Assembly: GCA_958352815.1 (NCBI GenBank)
Contig: CATWQA010000001.1
Location: forward strand, 62,001-126,000
DNA length: 64,000 nt
Direction: 5' to 3'
Source: an uncultured Eubacteriales bacterium
Lineage (GTDB): Bacteria > Bacillota > Clostridia > Monoglobales > Monoglobaceae
Shown piece by piece: positions 17,508 through 27,295 of the stretch (positions are counted from its first letter, which is position 1; each line of letters starts with the position of its first letter). The notes beneath the pieces are model-generated. The model was not told where the DNA came from and made no database searches. It saw only the letters and a list, made by a program, of their open reading frames with translations. Made by a program: the position numbers and the translations under genes.

Positions 17508-19012
17508 TGGTACGTGACTACTTATATCCCGAATACGAAGCTGTTCGTAATCCCGATTTATGTATAGGATGCCGCGCCTGCGAGCGTCAGTGCGCAAACC
17601 TGGTGCATCATTACGATAAAGACCTGGGCAAGATGGTCAGCAACAGCGCGACCTGCGTGGACTGCCAGAGATGCGTATGTCTCTGTCCCACAAACGCCCT
17701 GAAAATAGTTAAGAGCGACAACACCTTTAAGATAAATGCAAACTGGACAAACGAGGTTATAAGCGACGTTATACGTCAGGCGGGAACAGGAGCCGTTCTC
17801 CTTTCCGCAATGGGTAACCCTAAAGAATATCCCGTTTACTGGGACAAGATTTTGATTAACGCCTCCCAGGTAACAAACCCGTCTATAGATCCTCTCCGTG
17901 AGCCTATGGAAACAAAGACCTACTTAGGCAAAAAGGACGGCAAGATTGTCCGCGACAGAAACGGCAATATAATCCCCGAGACCTCGCCCCAAATTGAGCT
18001 GGAGGTTCCGATTATGTTCTCGGCCATGTCCTACGGCTCAATCAGCTACAACGCTCACAAGAGCCTGGCAACAGCCGCCGAGGAGCTGGGAATTTTATAC
18101 AACACAGGCGAAGGCGGCCTCCATGAGGACTTTTACCAGTACGGCGCAAACACAATAGTTCAGGTTGCGTCAGGCCGTTTCGGCGTTCATGAGAATTACC
18201 TCAACGCAGGCGCGGCAATAGAGATTAAAATGGGTCAGGGCGCAAAGCCGGGTATCGGCGGTCACCTGCCCGGAACAAAAATCGTAGGAGATATTTCAAA
18301 GACAAGAATGATCCCCGAGGGCACAGACGCTATTTCGCCTGCTCCTCACCACGATATTTACTCAATTGAGGATTTGCGGCAGCTGGTGTTCTCCTTAAAA
18401 GAGGCATGCGACTACAAAAAGCCCGTTATTGTTAAGATTGCCGCCGTGCATAACGTTGCCGCTATTGCAAGCGGTATTGCAAGAAGCGGTGCGGACATTA
18501 TCGCAATCGACGGCTACAGAGGCGGAACGGGCGCAGCCCCCAAGAGAATACGCGACAACGTGGGTATCCCCATTGAGCTGGCGCTGGCAAGCGTTGACCA
18601 GAGACTCAGAGACGAGGGCATCAGAGACCAAGTTTCGGTTGTAGTCGGCGGAAGCATCAGGAACAGCGCTGATATTGTTAAGGCAATCGCCCTGGGCGCC
18701 GACGCTGTATATATTGCAACCTCCGCTCTTATTGCGCTGGGTTGCCACCTTTGCCGCAGCTGTAACAGCGGCAAGTGTAACTGGGGTATTGCCACACAGG
18801 TTCCCGAGCTTGTTAAAAGGCTTAATCCCGAGGACGGAAAGGAACGTCTTGTTAATCTGATTCATGCCTGGACCCACGAAATCAAAGAGATGATGGGCGG
18901 CATGGGTATAAATTCAATCGAAGCCCTGAAAGGCAACAGGCTTATGCTTCGCGGTATCGGTCTTACCGAGAAGGAATTGGAGATTTTAGGAATTAAGCAC
19001 GCCGGTGAATAG
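17507..19012 (+). CDS. gltB: Glutamate synthase, FMN/iron-sulfur synthase subunit
   Basis: 501 residues. An N-terminal 2x[4Fe-4S] ferredoxin domain (about 15-70, 'CIGCRACERQC', 'CVDCQRCVCLCP') precedes the FMN-binding glutamate synthase barrel (about 85-500). The barrel shows 'GEGGLHEDFY', 'KMGQGAKPGIGGHLPG', 'IDGYRGGTGAAP' and the cysteine cluster 'CHLCRSCNSGKCNWG'. It converts 2-oxoglutarate plus ammonia to glutamate. The amidotransferase and GXGXG parts of the bacterial large subunit are separate genes here. GGAGGTG precedes the ATG inside the upstream gene. Confidence 0.95.
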   Translation: MVRDYLYPEYEAVRNPDLCIGCRACERQCANLVHHYDKDLGKMVSNSATCVDCQRCVCLCPTNALKIVKSDNTFKINANWTNEVISDVIRQAGTGAVLLSAMGNPKEYPVYWDKILINASQVTNPSIDPLREPMETKTYLGKKDGKIVRDRNGNIIPETSPQIELEVPIMFSAMSYGSISYNAHKSLATAAEELGILYNTGEGGLHEDFYQYGANTIVQVASGRFGVHENYLNAGAAIEIKMGQGAKPGIGGHLPGTKIVGDISKTRMIPEGTDAISPAPHHDIYSIEDLRQLVFSLKEACDYKKPVIVKIAAVHNVAAIASGIARSGADIIAIDGYRGGTGAAPKRIRDNVGIPIELALASVDQRLRDEGIRDQVSVVVGGSIRNSADIVKAIALGADAVYIATSALIALGCHLCRSCNSGKCNWGIATQVPELVKRLNPEDGKERLVNLIHAWTHEIKEMMGGMGINSIEALKGNRLMLRGIGLTEKELEILGIKHAGE

Positions 19013-19030
19013 TGTAAAGGAGTTTTAATT

Positions 19031-19468
19031 ATGAAAAAAGTTTATGTTAATGAAGAATGGTGTTTAGGCTGCCATTTATGCGAATATCAATGCGCCTTTG
19101 CCAACTCCGGAATAGACAACATGGTAAAGGCTCTGAAAGGTAAGGAGATCCACCCCAGAATTTGTGTTGAGGGAGACAACAGCATCAGCTTTGCGGTCAA
19201 CTGCCGCCACTGCGAGGACGCTCTTTGTATAAATGGCTGTATCTCGGGCGCTTTGAGCCGTGACGAGGACGGCGTTGTGGTTATCGACAAGGAAAAATGC
19301 GTGGGCTGCTTCACATGTATTTTGTCATGCCCCTACGGCGCGATTATGCCCGCCGAAGATCACAGCGTAGTTCAAAAGTGCCAGCTCTGTACCGACAATC
19401 AGTCCGGCGAGCCGGCATGCGTAAAGGGATGTCCCAACAGAGCAATTGTGTTTGAGGACAGAGACTAA
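19031..19468 (+). CDS. 4Fe-4S ferredoxin subunit of glutamate synthase operon
   Basis: 145 residues with four Cys-rich clusters: 'CLGCHLCEYQCAF', 'CRHCEDALCINGC', 'CVGCFTCILSCPYG' and 'CQLCTDNQSGEPACVKGCP'. This is the HycB/DMSO-reductase-beta-like four-cluster ferredoxin pattern. It probably carries electrons between the FAD subunit encoded next and the FMN synthase subunit. AAAGGAG lies eight bases before the ATG. Confidence 0.9.
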   Translation: MKKVYVNEEWCLGCHLCEYQCAFANSGIDNMVKALKGKEIHPRICVEGDNSISFAVNCRHCEDALCINGCISGALSRDEDGVVVIDKEKCVGCFTCILSCPYGAIMPAEDHSVVQKCQLCTDNQSGEPACVKGCPNRAIVFEDRD

Positions 19469-19509
19469 ACGATTGATAATCTGATTTTAATCTGAAAGGA
19501 TGAACTAAA

Positions 19510-20751
19510 TTGAAGTATGATTATTTTATAATCGGTAACTCAACTGCTGCTGTTGGCTGTATTGAAGGAATACGCGAAATTGACAAGGAAGGCAGCATTT
19601 GCGTTGTGACCGATGAGAATTACAGAGTATACGGCCGCCCGCTTATTTCATACTACCTTTGGAACAAGACAACCGAGAAGAATATGCTGGCATACAGGCC
19701 TGAAAATTTTTATAAAAAGAACGGCGTTGACCTGATTTTAGGCACGAAAGCCGAGAAGATTGACCCTGAGAAAAAAGAGGTCAGCCTCAGCGACGGAAGC
19801 AAGCATAAGTACGGCAAGCTCCTGGTTGCCACGGGCTCATCCCCCTTTATTCCTCCTATGAACGGTCTTGACAGCGTGGAGAAAAAGTTTAACTTTATGA
19901 CCTTAGACGATGCAAAGGCTCTGGATGCGGCTATAGACGGCGACAGCAGAGTGCTTATTGTGGGCGCGGGACTTATCGGCCTCAAGTGCGCCGAAGGTAT
20001 AAGCGACAAGGTTAAGAGCATTACCGTTGTAGACCTGGCAAACAGAATTTTGCCCAGTATTCTTGACGTGGAGGGCTCCGAAATCGTTAAGGAGCACATT
20101 GAGGAGCACGGAGTTGAGTTTATTCTTGAGGACAGCGTTGCCGAGTTCAAGGACGGCGTTGCCACTCTGAACAGCGGAAAAACCGTTGAGTATGACGTTG
20201 TTGTTATTGCTGTGGGTGTTCGCCCCAACACAAGCCTTGTTTCCGAGGCGGGCGGCGAGGTCAACCGCGGTATTGCAACAGACCTGAAATGCCAAACCAC
20301 TATCTCGGACGTATACGCGGCAGGCGACTGCGCCGAAAGCCTGAACAGCGCCACAGGCGAGCATCAGGTTCTGGCTCTGCTGCCCAACGCCTATATGCAG
20401 GGACATGCGGCAGGCGTGAGCATGGCAGGGGGCGAGGAGCTCTACGACAAGGCTATTCCCATGAACTCTATCGGCTTCTGGGGTCTCCATGTTATCACCG
20501 CAGGCGACTACAGCGGCGAGGAGATTGTTACCCGTGAAGGCAGCAAGTATAAAAAGCTGGTTGTTTCCGATAATCTCTTAAAGGGATTTATACTGATTGA
20601 CAATATCGAGAGAGCCGGCATTTACACCCGTCTGGTTCGGGATAAGATAGCTCTTGACGAAATTGACTTTGAAGCTATTGCCGAAAATCCCGGCGAGATG
20701 GCATTTTCAAGGGCTGTCAGAAAAGAGGATTTGGGAGGTGTGAAGCAGTGA
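19510..20751 (+). CDS. FAD-dependent pyridine nucleotide oxidoreductase of glutamate synthase operon
   Basis: 413 residues, class-I pyridine nucleotide-disulfide reductase fold without the redox-active CxxxxC. The N-terminal FAD-binding segment is 'YFIIGNSTAAVGCIEGIREI', the NAD(P)-binding segment 'VLIVGAGLIGLKCAEGI', and the FAD motif 'DVYAAGDCAE'. It resembles rubredoxin/nitrite reductase-type FAD proteins and would deliver NAD(P)H electrons to glutamate synthase. The start is TTG (AAAGGATG seven bases upstream). Its stop overlaps the GTG of the next gene. Confidence 0.9.
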   Translation: MKYDYFIIGNSTAAVGCIEGIREIDKEGSICVVTDENYRVYGRPLISYYLWNKTTEKNMLAYRPENFYKKNGVDLILGTKAEKIDPEKKEVSLSDGSKHKYGKLLVATGSSPFIPPMNGLDSVEKKFNFMTLDDAKALDAAIDGDSRVLIVGAGLIGLKCAEGISDKVKSITVVDLANRILPSILDVEGSEIVKEHIEEHGVEFILEDSVAEFKDGVATLNSGKTVEYDVVVIAVGVRPNTSLVSEAGGEVNRGIATDLKCQTTISDVYAAGDCAESLNSATGEHQVLALLPNAYMQGHAAGVSMAGGEELYDKAIPMNSIGFWGLHVITAGDYSGEEIVTREGSKYKKLVVSDNLLKGFILIDNIERAGIYTRLVRDKIALDEIDFEAIAENPGEMAFSRAVRKEDLGGVKQ

Positions 20752-21473
20752 AAATAAACGCAGGACTTACCTATTATGATGAGATAAACAAGAAAATCCG
20801 CAGCACCCGAGACAAGAAGGTCGAGGTGGACAACTGCCTGGGTCAGAGATACATCGGCTGCGGAATTTCAGGCAAGGAGCTAACCGTTGTGGGAACTCCC
20901 GGCAACGCTCTGGGCGCATACTTAAACGGCGGAAACGTTACGGTTTACGGCAACGCTCAGGATGCAACAGGAGACACAATGAACGACGGAACAATTGCTA
21001 TCCACGGTTCCTCCGGCGACGCTACGGGCTATGCAATGCGCGGCGGAAAGATTTTCGTAAAAGGCGATGTGGGCTACCGCGCCGGAATACACATGAAGGC
21101 ATATAAGGATAAAATTCCCGTGCTGGTTGTGGGCGGAAAGGCAGGAAGCTTCCTGGGCGAGTATCAGGCAGGCGGATATATTATCGTTCTCGGCATAGGC
21201 TATGAGGACAGGAAAACCGTTGTGGAAAGATTTTGCGCAACGGGAATGCACGGCGGAAAGATATTCCTCCGCTGCGATGAGCTGCCCTTTGATTTGCCTC
21301 CCCAGGTAACAGCCCGCAAGGCAACAAAAAAGGATTTAAGCGAGATTGAGGAGTATATCTCGGAATATATTGATAAATTCGGGGGAGATAAGAATGTTAT
21401 TATGAAGAAGAATTTCTTCGTCCTCACCCCCGACAGCAAAAATCCCTATAAGCAATTCTATACCCCCTGTTAA
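20748..21473 (+). CDS. Glutamate synthase GXGXG-motif subunit
   Basis: 241 residues forming the right-handed beta-helix that is the C-terminal GXGXG domain in fused glutamate synthases. Repeats such as 'GNALGAYLNGGNVTVYGNAQ', 'GDATGYAMRGGKIFVKGDVG' and 'KAGSFLGEYQAGGYIIVLG' are clear. It has a structural role and may shape the ammonia channel. The start is GTG at 20748, overlapping the previous stop (GTGA) with GGGAGGTG upstream. The C-terminal ~50 residues, including 'NPYKQFYTPC', extend beyond the helix. A strong terminator follows. Confidence 0.92.
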   Translation: MKINAGLTYYDEINKKIRSTRDKKVEVDNCLGQRYIGCGISGKELTVVGTPGNALGAYLNGGNVTVYGNAQDATGDTMNDGTIAIHGSSGDATGYAMRGGKIFVKGDVGYRAGIHMKAYKDKIPVLVVGGKAGSFLGEYQAGGYIIVLGIGYEDRKTVVERFCATGMHGGKIFLRCDELPFDLPPQVTARKATKKDLSEIEEYISEYIDKFGGDKNVIMKKNFFVLTPDSKNPYKQFYTPC

Positions 21474-21478
21474 AAAAT

Positions 21479-21514
21479 GCGCCCTCGGTTTTCACGCCGA
21501 GGGCACATTTTTTT
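21479..21514 (+). terminator. Terminator of glutamate synthase operon
   Basis: GCCCTCGG and CCGAGGGC form a stem around TTTTCACG, followed by ACA and seven T. Confidence 0.9.
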
Positions 21515-21594
21515 GATAAAACCTTTCCCTTTTGTCAGCCCGCCCGACACATTAATCACGTAAACGAGTTTGGATATATGTGAACTCTTGCGTT

Positions 21595-21744
21595 GTAGGG
21601 GGCGGCTTCCCAGACGCCCCGTTTACAAATCAATGTGATTATACAAATTAATCGAAATTTATATTTAAATAAAACTAAAAATCCGTACACTATAGCGTTA
21701 ACTGTTGATATAGTCTGCGGGGCGTCTGGGAAGCCGCCCCCTAC
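21595..21744. mobile_element. 150-bp MITE-like inverted-repeat element (family A), copy 3
   Basis: Perfect inverted termini (GTAGGGGGCGGCTTCCCAGA.. and its complement), 150 bp, about 95% identical to the reverse complement of 3131-3280, including about 40 bp beyond the terminus. Lies 85 bp past the stop of the stalk-domain gene. No gene in 21515-21829. Confidence 0.8.
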
Positions 21745-21829
21745 AACTTGTACGTCTACGTTTATGTCAATTTTGCTAAATTATATGTAAACTGTTATTT
21801 CAGGCGAGCGTAATTGGGTGGGCGACAAT

Positions 21830-23110
21830 TTATTCTGTCCAAATATTCAGCTGCTGAAGCTCATTGTTCCACAGAACGTTCGGAGTAACGGACAACTCTA
21901 TTGCGCTTAGGGGGACATACGGCATGCCCATTATCATTGTCATGGGATAGCCCATATCTCCGCTTTCTCCGTTAATCAAAATTCCTTTATTGTCGGATAA
22001 AGTATAAATATATTTACCGTTGAGTTCCGCGGTTACGGCCTGCGTCTCTTCGTTATATACAACACTTGCGCCCAGCTTTTCAAAAGTTTCCTGCATCGGA
22101 ACCATAACAATTCCTTCAACAGTGACAGGAGGCTCTTCTATTTCAGCTTTTATATTATTGATGTACACTGTTTTCTCTTTCCCGTCCATTACATATGGAT
22201 CATCTTCTGTTCCGCTTCCCGATTTTATATATGAATTTTCTTCATCTATGTAAAACGCCGGACGTATGCCGTCTATATAAACATTAGTATAATAAATATT
22301 ATATGCATCTATGCAAGTATTAACTTCTCCGGTTGGTGTTCTTAAGGAATATTGCAAATATCCGTCGCTAAACTCAACGGAAGACATATATGCTCCATGT
22401 CCGCATTTAGCCCTTAAGTCGGTAAAATTTTTTAATATATTACATATTTGCATTTCATCCAACAAAAATACAAAATCCGTTACACTATGTGCAGCTCCAT
22501 AATATGCGAAAGGAAGCTCGCCGAAAGTATACATTATATCCCTTCCGCCATCTTGCGGTCTCCCGGGAATACTTTCTTTTATTGCCGAATATGCCGAATA
22601 TGCCGTATACACTCCGTTTTCGGTCAATTCCAAATGGTCTTGAGGCAACATAGTCCATTGCGATACAGGCTTAATAACGCTTTTTTCAGTTATAGTAAAG
22701 TTCTTCTTATTTAAAAATCCCCCCTCGCTATAACTCATATAATAATTCGCCCAATCCGGCACGTATTGGCTCCAGTCGACTTTTCCGTCACCTACAGAAG
22801 AATTCAACCATTTTCGAATAAAGGACTCTTTCCAAAAATTATTGTTATTTCTATTGTCACCAAAGGGCTTAACGCAAATAATTTTGTCGCTGACAATCAA
22901 CTTGCCATGTTCATCATCTGCCATATATCTCCATAATATGGGTTCTTCATTATACTCGCCTAAAGTAAAATAGTCGCCCATCTGCAATGTTTCGGCTGTC
23001 CTTGCCTCGCTTTGTGTTTCTATATTTGATTCGCTATGCACCGCTTCGGCAAAGCAAGACATACTCATAATTGACATTATCAAAATCAATAAAACCGCTG
23101 TCTTTTTCAT
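21830..23110 (-). CDS. Exported protein with DUF6273-like and copper amine oxidase-like stalk domains
   Basis: 426 residues. A signal peptide ('AVLLILIMSIMSMSCFAEA') is followed by a DUF6273-like region (about 45-280: 'EPILWRYMADDEHGKLIVSD', 'FIRKWLNSSVGDG', 'RPAFYIDEENSY'). The C-terminal copper amine oxidase N-terminal-like domain (about 315-425, 'VPMQETFEKLGASVVYNEET') is a cell-surface stalk fold that is not itself an oxidase. No catalytic residues are recognised. The 3' half is duplicated at 3373-4026. Upstream and downstream are repeats, so the locus is flanked by mobile-looking DNA on both sides. Confidence 0.8.
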   Translation of the reverse strand: MKKTAVLLILIMSIMSMSCFAEAVHSESNIETQSEARTAETLQMGDYFTLGEYNEEPILWRYMADDEHGKLIVSDKIICVKPFGDNRNNNNFWKESFIRKWLNSSVGDGKVDWSQYVPDWANYYMSYSEGGFLNKKNFTITEKSVIKPVSQWTMLPQDHLELTENGVYTAYSAYSAIKESIPGRPQDGGRDIMYTFGELPFAYYGAAHSVTDFVFLLDEMQICNILKNFTDLRAKCGHGAYMSSVEFSDGYLQYSLRTPTGEVNTCIDAYNIYYTNVYIDGIRPAFYIDEENSYIKSGSGTEDDPYVMDGKEKTVYINNIKAEIEEPPVTVEGIVMVPMQETFEKLGASVVYNEETQAVTAELNGKYIYTLSDNKGILINGESGDMGYPMTMIMGMPYVPLSAIELSVTPNVLWNNELQQLNIWTE

Positions 23111-23204
23111 TTTATCCCCCTCCTGTAATCTCTATTTGTCAGCTATTAATATATTTGACGGATATTTCCATAATTTTGTTCCGACAATTTTTGTTATTTA
23201 CAAT

Positions 23205-23337
23205 ATTATACCATATAATATGGGTTTGGTGTTTTATTTAAACCGCAAGCCCTGTTAATTTATATCCTCACATTGGCATATCTATCGCCCGCCCTGTTGC
23301 GTTTGCCGCTCTCCTCCCCAAACGCACAGGGCGGGTT
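23205..23337. repeat. Inverted intergenic repeat (family D), copy 1
   Basis: Contains CGCCCGCCCTGTTGCGTTTG..CAAACGCACAGGGCGGG, a long hairpin around GCCGCTCTCCTCCCC. The reverse complement, with about 80 bp of adjacent A+T-rich sequence, recurs at 42893-43025. It occupies most of the gene-free interval 23111-23415. Confidence 0.6.
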
Positions 23338-23415
23338 TTGATTTTTATAAACGGAGCCTCTACGAATATTTAACTTACCATACTAATTATTCCTAACGAC
23401 CTTGGCGATCCATCT

Positions 23416-24690
23416 CTACATTAAATCGCGAATTACCAACACCATATCCGTGTCGCCGCTGCTGTTTCGGGGCGGTGCAATCGGCATTTTGGGATCTATC
23501 GCCGCCTCTGTGTACTTCCCGTTTGTAGGGTCGAACCACTGCGCTTCTTTCGGAACAAAATCTATATTCAGCCGAAACTCTCTGCCGCTGTAGTTATAGA
23601 CAAGCAGGTAATCCTCCCCCGCAAAGCAGGTTATTCTGTCATATCCCCTAAAGCCTTGATTATCCGCCGCCTCAACATGACTGCCCGCAGAAAAATCAAC
23701 GCTCGTCATAAGCTCGTACAAATACTTCATATGGAGAGCTCCCGGCAGGTTTATGCCCTCAGCCCAGTATTCCGGAGCATTATACGCTGCTTCCTTATCA
23801 TTAGGGGAATAGAACTGCATTACCGAGTTACAGCCGTAGGTGTGACCGCAAGCCCCCTGAAACACTGACCAATAGGCATACCTGCGCACATCTCTTGCCT
23901 GCCAGAAGGGCTGGGTAAAATCATGAAGCCCCTGGGGAATATGCTCATAGGAGGGCTCCCCGTCAAGGACGGGCTTTATTGCACCATTCCTCAGCTCTTT
24001 CTCCACGTACCGCCAGTTATCCTCCCCGTAAAAATCCTCCGACTCCTTGTTGTCGTCCCACTCGCCGAGACTTGATTGATCATAGCGGCGGTGTCCCGAC
24101 TGGAACATATTAAAATCAAGCAGGTCTCCAAACCAGATTGACGAACAGGTTCTGCCGAAGGGATGAAAGGTTATCAGGCGGCGGGGGTCGCAGCTTTTAA
24201 ATGTCTCGCCCATTACATTCCACACATTAAAGCCCTGCTCACCCCGAATGTCTCCGCCCAGCACCCAGACAATATTGTTATACCCCTTAAACCGCTCCGC
24301 CAGAAAGCGGGCGTATGCTTCGGCGTTTTCCCCGGTCAGAAAACCGCGCTTCACCATTGAGCCCCACACCGGAAGAAACGCCATGTATATGCCGTATTTT
24401 CGAGCAAGCTCCGCCGCCTCCGCCGCCTTGCCCCAATAGCCTTGAGCGTTTTGGGGATTATTTAAATCCACAAAAATTTCTCCGCCCCAATCCACGTTAT
24501 CATTGTGAACCAAAACCGACTGAACCACGTTAAAATGCCGCTCCGCCCTGTTCCTGAAATAGGCTTCGATTTCCGACATATTCAGCTTTTGCAGCAGCAA
24601 CCACGCCGTATCCCCCAGCCAGAAAAAGGGCTTAAGCTCGCCTCCCGTATTTTCATATAAGTTCTTTGAATTTTTAACTGTTTTAAGCAT
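23416..24690 (-). CDS. GH140/DUF4038-like apiosidase-type glycosidase
   Basis: About 424 residues in a DUF4038 (apiosidase-like) barrel: 'KPFFWLGDTAWLLLQKL' at the N-terminus is the family signature, followed by 'YFRNRAERHFNVVQ', 'NNIVWVLGGDIRG' and a C-terminal small domain. GH140 enzymes remove apiose in rhamnogalacturonan-II. No signal peptide, so it is cytoplasmic and acts on imported oligosaccharides. ATG at 24690 is preceded by GGAGG at eight bases and overlaps the preceding gene by 8 bp, indicating a coupled operon. The family assignment is good, the substrate is inferred. Confidence 0.85.
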   Translation of the reverse strand: MLKTVKNSKNLYENTGGELKPFFWLGDTAWLLLQKLNMSEIEAYFRNRAERHFNVVQSVLVHNDNVDWGGEIFVDLNNPQNAQGYWGKAAEAAELARKYGIYMAFLPVWGSMVKRGFLTGENAEAYARFLAERFKGYNNIVWVLGGDIRGEQGFNVWNVMGETFKSCDPRRLITFHPFGRTCSSIWFGDLLDFNMFQSGHRRYDQSSLGEWDDNKESEDFYGEDNWRYVEKELRNGAIKPVLDGEPSYEHIPQGLHDFTQPFWQARDVRRYAYWSVFQGACGHTYGCNSVMQFYSPNDKEAAYNAPEYWAEGINLPGALHMKYLYELMTSVDFSAGSHVEAADNQGFRGYDRITCFAGEDYLLVYNYSGREFRLNIDFVPKEAQWFDPTNGKYTEAAIDPKMPIAPPRNSSGDTDMVLVIRDLM

Positions 24691-27229
24691 CTTCTTCCCT
24701 CCGATTTTCATTTGCCAAACGCACAGGACCCATAAGCCCCGAGGGCTTCAGCATTATAAACCTCGAGTATTTATCCCGTTCTCTGTAGGCAGGGTTATTG
24801 GTGACGATAACTTGTATTTGGTTCCTGCCCTCTTTCAGTCTTACGGAAAAACGGTAGGGCGGGCATATTTCCGTTCCCGCAAGCTTGCCGTTGACGTACA
24901 GCTCCGCAATTTCGCCTACCTCGCCCAGGTCAATAACCGCCTGTCCGCCCTTGTGCTCAATATCGGCGGTATACCTAATCTGACCGCAGAACTTAGGCAG
25001 CTCGTCCTTGCCCGTAATATTCATAAGGGGGCTGCTCTCCTTGTATAAACTGAACTCGCCGCCCTCCTCCTTTACTTCTATGCGGCAGCGCAGGTCAAGA
25101 GTCTCATAGTTAAGCTCTTTGCTGTCGTATTCGGGAATATTTTCGGGCAGGTCTCCAAACACCACAACAGTTGCTCTGCAGGGCTCAATCCTCATTTTCA
25201 GCCCACCCTGCTTCGCCTCTGCTCTGTACAGCCTGTTATGGACAGGGTCATAAACGCCGCAGGCTCCCTCTTGTGAAAACCGAACCTCTCCGCAGAACGG
25301 CGCGTCTACTCCCTCGTTGTTTAATATATAATAGTCCGCCCCCTCACGTCTGTAGTGATAAACCCTAAGGTTCTTAAACTCGGAGCTTATGGTTACATCT
25401 GCGTACTTTTTCACGTACTCCCTGATTTTCGACAGGGGAACGGCTTTTATTCTCTCAGACTTAAATCCCTCGGGCAGGGCGTCTGCGAACACAATATCCG
25501 CCCCTCTTTCGGCAAGGCTCTCCAAAAGCGCAAGTTGTTCTCTCGGCAGTATTTGAGCATAGGGCGCCACTATGCAGGGGTAAACCGTTTCATTTATAAT
25601 CACCGCTCCGTCCCTGACCTCCCCCTCGCTCAATGCGTCAAAGGGAATAATGTCGCAGTCCAGCTGACCTTGCAGCAGCTCTTTCAGGGGCTTTTGCTCG
25701 TACATATACTCGCCGCCGCACCATTCCGCCTCGGCGTGATATATTACACCTGCGCTGACAACCGCCTTGCCGCCGCTGAAAATGTGGCACATGCGGTTCA
25801 TGTAATCCATCAATATTTTCAGGTACGGGTACTGAGGGTTATGCCCTCTGCCGTACAGGTGAGGCGGGCAGTCCTCGTCCCACTCCTTTGGTGAAAAGGC
25901 ATGGGGGACAAAGCGGTTTATTCCCGCCGCCAGAAAATGGTCGGCAAGCCACTTCATCATAGGCAAGCCCTCTGCCCAGCCGTAGCCTCCGAACACCTCG
26001 CACAGGGCTCTGCCCTTTTTGCCCGGCTGAATATGAGCCATAGACGCCCCCAGCTTTCCCAGCGCGAAGTCGTAAAACTCCGGGTCGTTGTTCTTGGTTG
26101 AGGCAAAGACCGCATGGCTCATCTCCCCGAACCCGGGCATAATTTGGTGATACACTGCGTCAATTCCCGACATATCCTGCCCCGACAGGGCGCGGAAGTA
26201 ATGCCCCGCTCCGGGTCCCAGCCTGCTGCTGACGTTCATGTCCTCCAGAATGTGACCTATGTACTCCACTCCGCGGGCGCGGCACCAGTCCCCCAGCATT
26301 TGACAGAAGTTCTCGCTGTACATTCGGGAGATTATGTCCATGTACCCGCATCTTATGCGTCTTGTGACCTCGCCGCAGTCGTACCACAGAGCCGCAAGAT
26401 ACTTTTCGGCAGGCAGACCGCTCGCCTCGGTTATCCGCTCTATGAGACTGTCGTTCCAGGGCATTGCCGCTCCCGCAACTCCCACGCCGTTATCATACCC
26501 CTTCGGCAGATTGCGGAAGCCCGGCTCATCAGTGAAAAATCCCGCAATGGTCTTGCCGAACTCGTGGGCATACCGCTTATAGTGGGGCTCATACACCTCA
26601 GACAGCATCAGGCGGCAGGATTTGGGGTTCAGATCGTCAATCATGTACCGACTGCGCCCCTCAACGCCGTCTCGGGTCTTTATAAACACAAACACCCGCC
26701 ACACGCCCTCGGGCACGTCAAAGTACAGCATTCCGTCCTTTACGGAGCCCGTCAGGTCAATAGCTCTGCCCGTCAGGCTCTCGCCCTCGCCGCTTCTCTC
26801 CATGGCGGTCACCGCCACAATTGTTTCCTCAAACTCCTCCCGCAGCAGAGTTGACAGTATAACCGCCGCCTCCTTTTGAGGGCCGTACACGTCCATATTC
26901 CGCTCAATCAGGTGCCACTTTCTCAGGCGGGGGTATCTCTCCTCAAGGGCGCCGTTGGCGTAACCCGTAGGGAAGTGCTTATCGTCAAAAATCCATACCC
27001 GCATGTTCCGCCTGCGGCACTCGTCAATAACCGCGTCCATATTCCGCCACCAGCCCTCGCCGCAAAAGTCCTCAAAGGGACGGGACTCAACGCAGAACTC
27101 ATAAATCCCCGCCATGTTTATTTTGGCGATTTCCTCGCGGATTATCTCCTCGCTCTCTCCGTGCTGCCAAAACAGGGGCAAAATATAGCTGCCGTGGCTG
27201 CCCTTTAAATTATCAAAAAGTCTGTCCAT
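24683..27229 (-). CDS. Large glycoside hydrolase, GH106/rhamnosidase-like
   Basis: 848 residues without a signal peptide. The N-terminal barrel has 'ILPLFWQHGESEEIIREEI', 'MAGIYEFCVESRPF', 'MRVWIFDDKHFPTGYANG' and 'FFTDEP', a pattern of the GH106-like and related large glycosidases. The C-terminus (about 740-830) is a sugar-binding jelly-roll ('IAELYVNGKLAGTEICPPYRF'). It most likely cleaves rhamnose or a related linkage in pectic side chains. GGAGGATAG lies before the ATG. It is the first gene of a two-gene operon with the GH140-like gene. The exact GH family cannot be fixed by eye. Confidence 0.72.
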   Translation of the reverse strand: MDRLFDNLKGSHGSYILPLFWQHGESEEIIREEIAKINMAGIYEFCVESRPFEDFCGEGWWRNMDAVIDECRRRNMRVWIFDDKHFPTGYANGALEERYPRLRKWHLIERNMDVYGPQKEAAVILSTLLREEFEETIVAVTAMERSGEGESLTGRAIDLTGSVKDGMLYFDVPEGVWRVFVFIKTRDGVEGRSRYMIDDLNPKSCRLMLSEVYEPHYKRYAHEFGKTIAGFFTDEPGFRNLPKGYDNGVGVAGAAMPWNDSLIERITEASGLPAEKYLAALWYDCGEVTRRIRCGYMDIISRMYSENFCQMLGDWCRARGVEYIGHILEDMNVSSRLGPGAGHYFRALSGQDMSGIDAVYHQIMPGFGEMSHAVFASTKNNDPEFYDFALGKLGASMAHIQPGKKGRALCEVFGGYGWAEGLPMMKWLADHFLAAGINRFVPHAFSPKEWDEDCPPHLYGRGHNPQYPYLKILMDYMNRMCHIFSGGKAVVSAGVIYHAEAEWCGGEYMYEQKPLKELLQGQLDCDIIPFDALSEGEVRDGAVIINETVYPCIVAPYAQILPREQLALLESLAERGADIVFADALPEGFKSERIKAVPLSKIREYVKKYADVTISSEFKNLRVYHYRREGADYYILNNEGVDAPFCGEVRFSQEGACGVYDPVHNRLYRAEAKQGGLKMRIEPCRATVVVFGDLPENIPEYDSKELNYETLDLRCRIEVKEEGGEFSLYKESSPLMNITGKDELPKFCGQIRYTADIEHKGGQAVIDLGEVGEIAELYVNGKLAGTEICPPYRFSVRLKEGRNQIQVIVTNNPAYRERDKYSRFIMLKPSGLMGPVRLANENRREEDA

Positions 27230-27295
27230 GCCTATCCTCCATAGCTTTTGTTTGTAGTCAAACAGCCCTCCGCACTTGCGAAGAGCTGCCGTCTC

